Below are positions 54,477 to 61,937 of a stretch of 64,000 nt of DNA, one piece after another. The translations under genes were made by a program, and so were the position numbers. The notes under the pieces are model-generated. The model saw nothing but the letters and a program-made list of their open reading frames with translations, was not told where the DNA came from and made no database searches. Each line of letters opens with the position of its first letter. Position 1 is the stretch's first letter. The stretch lies in assembly GCF_004349085.1 (NCBI RefSeq), contig NZ_SMFM01000005.1, positions 124,001-188,000 on the forward strand. The letters are read 5' to 3'. Source of the stretch: Flavobacterium caseinilyticum. GTDB taxonomy: Bacteria > Bacteroidota > Bacteroidia > Flavobacteriales > Flavobacteriaceae.

Positions 54477-56072
54477 TTAATTATGAAAATAAACATTATC
54501 AACATAAACGGTGTTATTTCCAGCAGGTGCACCCACATAAATTAGCTGTGCAATGTGTGCTCGCGTTGTTAATCCTGTAAAAGAACTCAAAGGAATATCC
54601 AGACTTACCCAAGATCCTTTAGCCGGCGACGGAATAGTGATTTCATGCTCAACATCATCTCCTCCTCCAAAAGTTCCATTAGCTCCAAAATCGACTAATT
54701 TTATTTTGAATTCTGTAAAATCTGATGACCAAACATCAGTGTGAAAATGGGTCATTGCGGTAGCATTTATAGGAGTGGTAGTCGCTTCGATACCCACAAA
54801 ATTCAATGCACTGTATTTTTTTGTCGCATTTCCATTAATACTTAAATCTGTAAGCGTAGCATCTGACCATGAAGTTCTCCAAGTGTCTACAGCTACATTG
54901 GTATAAGCATCACTGAACATAGAAATCACTTTGGAAGGTGCTACATTTGGTGTTGGTGCCGCTGTAATTGAACCTGCTTGATTGTAAAAGAAAACGTTAT
55001 CCACATAAACCGTCGTATTTCCAGAAGGTGCACCAACAAAGATTATTTGAGCAATATGAGAACGAGTGGTCAGTCCGGTGAAGTCACTCAAAGGAAGATC
55101 TAAACTTACCCATTTTTCCTTATCAGGATTTGAAATCGTGATTTCATGTTCTTTATCATCTCCACCGCCAAAAGCTCCATTAGCTCCAAAATCGACTAAT
55201 TTCACTTTAAATTCTGTCAAATCTGCTGACCAAATATCCACATGAAAAAAGGTCATTGCAGAGGCATTAATCGGTGTGGTAGTCGCTTCGATACCAACAA
55301 AATTTAAAGCACTGTATTTTTTAGTTTTGTTACCACTAATATCAATATCTTCCAAATTTGCCTGTGACCAAGAAGTTCTCCAAGTATCAACAGCTACATT
55401 TGTATAACTATCACTAAACATAGAAATCACGTTCGCAGCCGGGATTGTAGGAACTGGTGCGGCAAATAAATTAGTTACAGTAATAGCTTGCGTTTTCTCT
55501 GTTTTTGCAACTCCGCCGCTTAATGCAACCACTCTGACCTGATAGGTTCCCGGATTTGCATACGTATGTATGATCTCTTCACCTTCCATGAAATCCACAG
55601 GAACTTCATTAGCGACATCGCCGAAATACACTTGAAAGAACGTCTCTAATTCCGCTTTAGCAGTTACTTTAATCGACAGATTACTACCAATAGTAATCGT
55701 AGGTTCAAAACTTGTTGGTGCTAAAAAAGAAACGGTAACTTCTTGAATAGTTTCAGTTCTTTTACCATTGATGGTTGTTGCTACAATTTTTGCCTGAAAT
55801 TTACCTTCTGAATATTTATGGGTAACTGTTCCGCCCGGATTTACAAAAGCAGGCGTTGTAGTTGCGTCACCAAAATAAATTTCAAATTGGGTGACCCCTT
55901 CCCCACGTGGCAGAAAAGTAACATTTCCTGAATTATCCTGCGTAATTGTAGTCAGTGCAGATACATTGGAAGGAGCGTTAACTCCATCCAGATCCACATC
56001 ATTATTTTCGTCTGAACATCCCAAAAAGATAGTTAGAGCAAAAAGACTTAGTATTAATTTTAAGTTTTTCAT
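54477..56072 (-). CDS. Surface glycan-binding lipoprotein with two tandem duplicated modules
   Basis: This 531-residue protein occupies the SusE/SGBP position right after susD. It has a lipobox (IFLGCSDEN), two PKD-like immunoglobulin domains (about 35-120 and 122-205), then two ~150-residue modules at 215-364 and 382-531 joined by a 17-residue linker. The modules share about three quarters of residues by eye, and both start VISMFSD-YTNVAVDTW and contain KLVDFGANG-FGGGDD. Conserved Trp residues suit glycan stacking. No catalytic motif is seen. I infer beta-glucan capture at the cell surface. Confidence 0.85.
   Translation of the reverse strand: MKNLKLILSLFALTIFLGCSDENNDVDLDGVNAPSNVSALTTITQDNSGNVTFLPRGEGVTQFEIYFGDATTTPAFVNPGGTVTHKYSEGKFQAKIVATTINGKRTETIQEVTVSFLAPTSFEPTITIGSNLSIKVTAKAELETFFQVYFGDVANEVPVDFMEGEEIIHTYANPGTYQVRVVALSGGVAKTEKTQAITVTNLFAAPVPTIPAANVISMFSDSYTNVAVDTWRTSWSQANLEDIDISGNKTKKYSALNFVGIEATTTPINASAMTFFHVDIWSADLTEFKVKLVDFGANGAFGGGDDKEHEITISNPDKEKWVSLDLPLSDFTGLTTRSHIAQIIFVGAPSGNTTVYVDNVFFYNQAGSITAAPTPNVAPSKVISMFSDAYTNVAVDTWRTSWSDATLTDLSINGNATKKYSALNFVGIEATTTPINATAMTHFHTDVWSSDFTEFKIKLVDFGANGTFGGGDDVEHEITIPSPAKGSWVSLDIPLSSFTGLTTRAHIAQLIYVGAPAGNNTVYVDNVYFHN
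54480..54929 (-). repeat. Intragenic duplicated module, C-terminal copy
   Basis: This encodes residues 382-531 of the glycan-binding protein. It is a 450-base copy of 54981-55430 at a period of 501 bases, and the two copies have drifted at many codons. Confidence 0.85.
54981..55430 (-). repeat. Intragenic duplicated module, N-terminal copy
   Basis: This encodes residues 215-364 of the glycan-binding protein and pairs with 54480-54929. The best-kept DNA is around the codons for KKYSALNFVGIEATTTPIN. Confidence 0.85.
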
Positions 56073-56091
56073 ATTTAAATAATATTAGTTT

Positions 56092-57570
56092 TTAGTATCC
56101 AGGATTTTGTTGCCAATTTCCATTTGCGAATTGAATTTCCTCGATAGGGATTGGAAACAATTCATTTTTGTTGATAGTAAACCCAGTAATTTCCTGCGCT
56201 GCTTTACCTGTTCTTACTAAATCGAAAAAACGGTGTCCTTCGCCTACTAATTCCACTCTTCTTTCTGCCAAAATAAAGTCAGTCAAAGCTGGTCCAGAAG
56301 AAGAAATATCATGATTCAAATCACCAAAAGCGCGTCTTCTAACCTGGTTTAGATAACCTCTTGCTTTAGCATCGTCTATTCCGCCGCGATTGTAAGCCTC
56401 CGCGGCCATTAATAGCACATCTGCATAACGAATGGCTCTGTAATTATTTGGATTTGTAAGATTTAAATCTCCTTGTGCATCGGCTCTTCTTTTTCTTGGA
56501 ATATATTTTCTGTTGAAAAAACCGGTGTGTTCGTATCCTTTTCCAAAAGTGGCACCTGTAGCTGCTGCCCAAGCTTCGATATCCAATATCGCCACTGCTT
56601 CTCTGCTGTCTCCTGCTTCAAATGCGTTTACAACTTTCTGAGTTGGAACATTAAAACTAAAACCTGACGTAAATAAATCGCCTGAATAATTTCTTGGTCC
56701 ACTAAAACCAACCGCTACATTTCCTTCACTACATTGGAGACAACCAAAACCTGCACCTTCCACATCCGTGTACTGCACTTCGAAAACTGATTCTGGGCCA
56801 TTTTCTCCAGCATTTTCAAAAATACTATTGTAATCCGAAACCAATGAATAGGAAGAAGTCGTAATTAGACTTTCAAGGGTTGATGCTGCTTGCGGGTATT
56901 TATTTTGGTACAAATATGCTTTTCCCAATAATGCCAAAGCAGCGCCTTTAGTTGCTCTTCCTTTTTGTGCTGCTGTTGCAGACAAATTTTCAGAAGCAAA
57001 AATTAAATCAGCTTCAATCGAAGCATATACTTCTGAAACGGATGAACGCGGAATTATTTTATCGTCACCAGAGCTGAATCTTGCATCCCCTTTCAATGGG
57101 ATTCCACCAAACCATTTTACTAATTCAAAGTGATAATAGGCTCTAAGAAAACGAGCTTCACCAATCACTTGATTTTTACCTTCAAAATCTGTTTTGTCTT
57201 TGAATTCTAAAATGTAATTGGTTCTTTGAACTCCTGCGAACATCCAGTCCCACAAGTTTTTTAGATTACTGTTCACAGGCGTGTGAATCATATCATCAAT
57301 TTGCTGAAAACCTGGAGTATCCGACTGGCTTTCGCCTCCGGCCAAAGTATTATCTGAGGCAATTTCGCCCAATAATGCATTTAGATACGTGGTTTGTAGC
57401 AAATCATATGCTGCAATTAGCGCATTGTCATAATCTGATTTTGAATTAAAATAATTCTCAGAATCAATCGAATATTCGATAGGTCGGTCAACAAAATCAT
57501 CAGTACAAGAAATAGTTACAGTTGAAAATATTGTTATCGTTATAAGGGTAATAAATAGATACTTTTTCAT
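56092..57570 (-). CDS. susD: SusD/RagB-family glycan-binding outer-membrane lipoprotein
   Basis: This 492-residue lid protein of the SusCD importer has a lipobox (TVTISCTDDFVDRP). The helical TPR-like scaffold includes GEARFLRAYYHFELVKWFGG (about 135-155) and RAIRYADVLLMAAEAYNRGG (about 370-390). The C-terminal SusD signature ERRVELVGEGHRFFDLVRTG is present, as is the usual ending with FPIPIEEIQ and NGNWQQNPGY. It lies 11 bases downstream of susC. SusD proteins bind glycan on the outer surface and close over the SusC pore. Beta-glucan specificity is inferred from the neighbouring hydrolases. Confidence 0.93.
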   Translation of the reverse strand: MKKYLFITLITITIFSTVTISCTDDFVDRPIEYSIDSENYFNSKSDYDNALIAAYDLLQTTYLNALLGEIASDNTLAGGESQSDTPGFQQIDDMIHTPVNSNLKNLWDWMFAGVQRTNYILEFKDKTDFEGKNQVIGEARFLRAYYHFELVKWFGGIPLKGDARFSSGDDKIIPRSSVSEVYASIEADLIFASENLSATAAQKGRATKGAALALLGKAYLYQNKYPQAASTLESLITTSSYSLVSDYNSIFENAGENGPESVFEVQYTDVEGAGFGCLQCSEGNVAVGFSGPRNYSGDLFTSGFSFNVPTQKVVNAFEAGDSREAVAILDIEAWAAATGATFGKGYEHTGFFNRKYIPRKRRADAQGDLNLTNPNNYRAIRYADVLLMAAEAYNRGGIDDAKARGYLNQVRRRAFGDLNHDISSSGPALTDFILAERRVELVGEGHRFFDLVRTGKAAQEITGFTINKNELFPIPIEEIQFANGNWQQNPGY

Positions 57571-57581
57571 TTTAATATGAA

Positions 57582-60500
57582 TTAAAAATTAATGTTTAAA
57601 CCTAACAAATAGGTTCTTGGGATTGGATAAAAACCATAGTCAATTCCGCCGCCAATTGGAGCTCCATTAGAAGCGCCCGGATCAAAACCTTTGTATTTTG
57701 TAAATGTGTACAGATTATTTACACCCGCATACAATCGTAGTTTTGTGATGCCTGCCTTTTCAGAATATTTAGAATTTACTGAATATCCCAATTGCATATT
57801 TTGTATTCTTAAATAAGAAGCATCTTCAACAAAATAGCTCGAAAAAGTAGAATTTCCCGTAGCACTTGTGGTCACTCTTGGAGTAGAATTAGTACTTCCT
57901 TCGCCAGTCCATCTGTCCAAAACATAATTTAGACGATTGACATCCGTAAGGTTTCTTTCGTAATTTCTAACCATGTCATTCCCTACAGAAGCAAAAGTAT
58001 AAACTGCAAAATCAAAGTCTTTATAATTCATTTGTAAATTGAAACCCATTGTTGCAGCTGGAATAGGATCTCCAATATTCGTTCTGTCATTAGCATCCAA
58101 TATTCCATCTCCATTTACATCAACAAAACGAAGATCTCCGGGATTGGCTTCAGCACCTAAAGCTAATTGAGAAGGATGCGCATCAACTTCTGTTTGATTT
58201 TGAAAAATTCCGTCTGTTTGATATCCATAAAAATAACCAATTGGCTTACCCACTTCCATTCTTGAAGGTGCTTGTTGGCCTACGCCAAATGAACCACCTT
58301 CAATATATCCTATACCATTGTCAACGGCTAAAACTTTGTTTTTAAGAAACGTCACATTGTATCCCGCACTCATCGAAAAATTTTCTGAGAATTGGTTTTT
58401 GTAATCTATCGCAAACTCTAACCCTGAATTCCTAATCGTTCCTGCATTTATCGTTGGAGAACCTGCGCCTGGGGCTGCAGTTCCGTTGATCCCGGAAACT
58501 GGAATAAATGGGATTAACAAGTCGGCTCTCGTATCAATAAAATAATCCGCAACAATCGAAACTTTATTTTCAAATAACTTAAGGTCTAATCCAACATCAA
58601 ATTTTCTGGCTTCCTCCCATTTTAAATTTGGATTTGGAACTTGTCCCGTTGCTAAACCATTCACCAAAGCATCATCAAAAACATAAGTAGCTTCTCCGTT
58701 TAACTGGGAAACATAACCATTATTTGGAATTTGGTCATTACCTAAAGTACCATAACTCCCTCTCAATTTCATGAAATTTACAAATTTGTCTTCTCCAAAA
58801 AAACCTTCGTCAGAAATTATCCAACCTGCTGTAAAGGATGGAAAATAACCTACTTTGTTTCCAGGTCCGAATTTTGTCGAAGCATCACGGCGAATCATCG
58901 CAGAAAAAAGATATTTCCCTTTGTAATCGTATTGTCCTCTTGCAAAATAAGAAAGCCTTCTTTCGTCATAATTGTAGGAACCGTTAGGTACGAATTCAGA
59001 AACTCCTCTGGTCAATGAAATGTCTGCAAATTCCCATGAATTGTACGGAACATCAAATCCAGTTGCAAACAATCCATTTCCGTATTGTTTGAAAATAGTA
59101 TTTCCCACTGTAGCTACTACATTATGATCATCTGCAATTTTCTTCGTGTAAGTTCCAAATAAATCAAATGAATAATCATTATCATTAATGGCACTTTGGG
59201 AAACTGAACTTCTCAAAACATCAAATACTTTATCTGAAGGATTTATCCAATACAAAATTTGCTTTGCAAACGATTTGGACTCGCTATTTGACGTATTGAA
59301 ACCAATAGAACTAGAAATCGTAAAATCTTTGAAAACCTTGTAATCCAATCCAAAATTACCGTTTACTTTTTTGAAGTTATAGTCATTATAGGTATTGGCC
59401 ATTTGAGCTAATGGATTTATAATTTCTATTCCCAATCCTGTATTTGTTGGCACTTTTGTAAAATCACCGTTTGCATCGTAAGGTGCAAGCGTTGACGGCG
59501 TATTCAAAGCATTGAACAAAACAGAACCCAAACCACTTTCGTTCAATGATTTTCTATTAAAATAAGTATAGATTACGTTTGTTTTCAGTTTCAATTTATC
59601 GGTAACATCCGCCCCTACAGAAACTCTTGCTGTATTTCTTAAAAATCCAGATTTACTTTCTCCAATAATTCCTTCTTGATCCAAATGAGAACCACTCACC
59701 GCGTAGGTAATTTTATCAGATCCACCAGAAAATGAGATGTCATGATTGATAATAGGAACACTAGTACTGAAAACTTCATTTTGCCAGTTTGTACCTTTAC
59801 CTAAACCTGAAACATTAGGAAAAGGAATTGGATTCCCGCCATTTGCATAGCTTTCATTCAATAATAAAGCATATTCCGTAGCATTCAACATTGGTAATGT
59901 TCTCGATGTTTCCTGAAAACCAGTATACGTATTGTAACTAATTTGTGATTTGGAATTCTTTTTACCCGATTTTGTCGTGATAAGAATAATTCCATTAGCA
60001 CCGATAGTTCCGTAAATAGCCGCCTGAGCATCTTTCAAAACGGTGATAGACTCAACATCATTTGGATTCAATAATCCAAGTTCTCCTATATATCCATCGA
60101 TAATTGTTGTAGGTCTATTTTCACCATTAGTTGCAATACCCCTGATACGAATATCCAAAGCAGCACCCGGAGCACCTGAAGTAGTCGTAACATTAACCCC
60201 AGAAACAGTTCCTTGTAGGGCTTGTTCAATTTTTACTGGTTTTAAAGCTTCCAAAGTTTTGCTGTCCACAACAGAAACTGCTCCTGTTACTTCTCGCTTT
60301 CTCTGAGTACCATATCCAATAACTACAACTTCGTCTAATACTTTAGAATCTTCCTGTAATGAAATAGAAAGAGTATTACTACTGGAAACTACTTGATATT
60401 CTAAACTTTTAAAGCCTAGATATGAAAAAACTAAAGTCGAACCGGATGAAACTCCTTTTAGAGAAAAACGACCATCCATATCCGACGCGGTTCCAATAGT

Positions 60501-60641
60501 TGAATTTTTGACTTGAACATTTACTCCTGGTATCGGTAACCCAGAACCTGCTTCTTTAACGACTCCTCCAACATCATATCCTTGGGCATAGCCAATAGAG
60601 GATAGAAAGAGAAAAAGGATTAGTAGATAGTTTGACTTCAT
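57582..60641 (-). CDS. susC: SusC/RagA-family TonB-linked outer-membrane transporter
   Basis: This 1019-residue TonB-dependent oligosaccharide importer has a signal peptide (about 1-19) and a carboxypeptidase-regulatory-like domain (about 20-100). The SusC signature LDEVVVIGYGTQRKREVTGA precedes the plug (about 115-235, with IRGIATNGENRPTTIIDG and VLKDAQAAIYG), and a long barrel follows. It is the first gene of the locus. An exact promoter at 60873-60904 would give a leader of about 225 bases containing a 24-bp dyad. It should import oligosaccharides released by the surface GH16 enzymes. Confidence 0.94.
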   Translation of the reverse strand: MKSNYLLILFLFLSSIGYAQGYDVGGVVKEAGSGLPIPGVNVQVKNSTIGTASDMDGRFSLKGVSSGSTLVFSYLGFKSLEYQVVSSSNTLSISLQEDSKVLDEVVVIGYGTQRKREVTGAVSVVDSKTLEALKPVKIEQALQGTVSGVNVTTTSGAPGAALDIRIRGIATNGENRPTTIIDGYIGELGLLNPNDVESITVLKDAQAAIYGTIGANGIILITTKSGKKNSKSQISYNTYTGFQETSRTLPMLNATEYALLLNESYANGGNPIPFPNVSGLGKGTNWQNEVFSTSVPIINHDISFSGGSDKITYAVSGSHLDQEGIIGESKSGFLRNTARVSVGADVTDKLKLKTNVIYTYFNRKSLNESGLGSVLFNALNTPSTLAPYDANGDFTKVPTNTGLGIEIINPLAQMANTYNDYNFKKVNGNFGLDYKVFKDFTISSSIGFNTSNSESKSFAKQILYWINPSDKVFDVLRSSVSQSAINDNDYSFDLFGTYTKKIADDHNVVATVGNTIFKQYGNGLFATGFDVPYNSWEFADISLTRGVSEFVPNGSYNYDERRLSYFARGQYDYKGKYLFSAMIRRDASTKFGPGNKVGYFPSFTAGWIISDEGFFGEDKFVNFMKLRGSYGTLGNDQIPNNGYVSQLNGEATYVFDDALVNGLATGQVPNPNLKWEEARKFDVGLDLKLFENKVSIVADYFIDTRADLLIPFIPVSGINGTAAPGAGSPTINAGTIRNSGLEFAIDYKNQFSENFSMSAGYNVTFLKNKVLAVDNGIGYIEGGSFGVGQQAPSRMEVGKPIGYFYGYQTDGIFQNQTEVDAHPSQLALGAEANPGDLRFVDVNGDGILDANDRTNIGDPIPAATMGFNLQMNYKDFDFAVYTFASVGNDMVRNYERNLTDVNRLNYVLDRWTGEGSTNSTPRVTTSATGNSTFSSYFVEDASYLRIQNMQLGYSVNSKYSEKAGITKLRLYAGVNNLYTFTKYKGFDPGASNGAPIGGGIDYGFYPIPRTYLLGLNINF

Positions 60642-60817
60642 AATTTGTGTTTTTTGTGAAGGATAAAATTAGTAGGAAGAAGTAATAATAAATCAAAAAG
60701 AACCTCAACAAAAAACATACACTGCAAAAATTTACATATAAAATCTACAATTCTGAAAAAAGGATTGAAAATTAAGAAGAAATTAAGAAAATCTGCTTCT
60801 CTAAAAAATTAAAAAAT

Positions 60818-60841
60818 CACAACAATAACGTTAATGTTGTG
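60818..60841. promoter_or_regulatory. 24-bp dyad in the susC leader
   Basis: Arms CACAACA and TGTTGTG flank a near-symmetric AACGTT centre. Only one base pair breaks the symmetry. It sits about 30 to 55 bases inside the predicted susC transcript, so it could be an operator for a dimeric regulator or an RNA hairpin. Confidence 0.55.
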
Positions 60842-60872
60842 GTAATGTATGGTTCAAAGTGTCTAATTCATA

Positions 60873-60904
60873 CAAAACTATACAGCTAAAAGGTACTCAA
60901 CAAA
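60873..60904 (-). promoter_or_regulatory. Promoter of the susC operon
   Basis: On the minus strand TTTG (60901-60904) and TAGTTTTG (60873-60880) are exactly 20 bases apart. Both boxes match the Bacteroidota consensus without mismatch. Confidence 0.75.
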
Positions 60905-60910
60905 TCCCTG

Positions 60911-61095
60911 TTAGCGCAGTAATTCCATTTTTCTACGCAAACGATATCGTTTTATCTCAACGCTTCGGACAGAGTTATTGAGTAAAGGTGCGACCTCTTT
61001 CGAAGAAAGGTTTAATCTAAATTTGCACATATTCTCTGATTTTTGGCGTCAGCGCTGGATGAGTTGATCTTATTTAATTCCACCTTCCACAAAAC
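60911..61095 (-). pseudogene. Decayed C-terminus of a LuxR-type (triple-tyrosine-like) regulator
   Basis: Across three minus-strand frames the DNA reads ELNKINS, then HPALTPK, then NQRICAN, then LNLSSKEVAPLLNNSVRS and RYRLRRKMEL. Together these look like the helix-turn-helix end of Bacteroidota sensor-regulators that sit beside SusCD genes. Several frameshifts separate the pieces, and it stops before the normal C-terminus. The longest intact part is a 39-codon frame at 60911-61030. It lies directly upstream of the susC promoter, where a locus regulator would be expected. Confidence 0.7.
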
Positions 61096-61334
61096 GCATA
61101 CTTTTCAAAAAACTTAAAAATGGGACTTAGAAAGCATGAATTTTATTGATTTATAAAGATTTAAATCTTGCTATACATTCAAGTTTAAAAATCGAAGCTA
61201 ATCAGTTTATTCTTTACAATCTGTGTACCGATTATCTGGATTTAAAAATTAAAGTTGATGAAATTAGTGGATATCCATACAAAAAATGACATTATTATGT
61301 AGTGCCTATAGTTCTATAAAACTTTGCAATAATG

Positions 61335-61371
61335 AAAAAATCGGACTAAATCTGAAAGGATTCAGCCCGAT
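61335..61371 (-). terminator. Terminator downstream of the GH3 remnant
   Basis: On the minus strand ATCGGGCTGAATC pairs imperfectly with GATTTAGTCCGAT around a 6-base loop and runs into TTTTTT. Confidence 0.65.
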
Positions 61372-61440
61372 ACAATATAGTGATATTATTATCGAAAATA
61401 ATTATAACATTATCTAACCTTTTGGGTGTAGTTTATTCGC

Positions 61441-61748
61441 CCATCAACAGCATTTTTTCGCAATGCTTTTCCATCTGTAATGCCTTTTCCGTTGACTATA
61501 AAACCCACCAATCCCTTTTAAAATCATTGTGTCTTTTAGCTGCCTGACCATCTTTTGGAGTTGATCAGTTTATTACGAATCCCACTGTACTGATTGAGCT
61601 GTCCCCCTTTTTTCAAGTCGATACTTGCACCTTCGACTTCTTTGTTCTAATGGTTAATTTTTGTCCATTCGTAAGTTGTTTTTATTTAGTCATAATTGCT
61701 GCAAATTGCCGAAATAAAACAGAATCATCCAAATTTTTTTAATGACAT
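61441..61748 (-). pseudogene. Decayed 5' end of a GH3 beta-glucosidase gene
   Basis: The minus strand gives pieces that align, in order, with the start of the intact GH3 protein at 50369-52669. KKGGQLNQYSG aligns with EKVGQLNQYNG, TPKDGQAAKRHNDFK with TPKEGQAAKKYEDLK, and NGKGITDGKALRKNAV with NVKGVKDVKALQKIAV. An ATG at 61748 followed by a leader ending AICSN matches the lipobox region ASCSN. Stops and frameshifts interrupt it, and nothing after about residue 110 is left. The divergence suggests an old paralogue, not a recent copy. Confidence 0.8.
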
Positions 61749-61937
61749 TGAATATTGATAAATTACTATTAATCAGCATAATAGCTGATATTCACTATTT
61801 TTAGTTTGCGCGATTTTCAGTAAATTTTTAGAATTTCAGAAGACGAAAAGTCTTTAAGGCATTAGTTTTATTGACACTTTACTATTTCTGAATCATTCCC
61901 TTGAGGATTTAAAATGTAACTGATTTTAGTCAAATAA

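Larger units (their letters stand above)
60642..61937. other. 1.3 kb region without an intact gene, with decayed gene remains
   Basis: From the susC side it holds the susC leader with a dyad (60818-60841), the susC promoter (60873-60904), a decayed regulator C-terminus (60911-61095), unassigned A/T-rich DNA (61096-61334), a minus-strand terminator (61335-61371), a decayed GH3 5' end (about 61441-61748), and an A/T-rich tail up to the next gene. An open stretch without a start codon on the plus strand (61146-61289) could not be assigned. Confidence 0.75.

Noticed and set aside
54480-55430. The near-identical modules as a possible assembly duplication
   Set aside because: The copies differ at more than 30 residues and at many silent sites, and a distinct linker lies between them, so this is a real, diverged duplication.
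61146-61289. Open stretch of 48 codons with protein-like composition on the plus strand
   Set aside because: It has no usable start codon (a stop lies just upstream), no recognised family and no promoter. It could be another gene remnant, but this cannot be supported.
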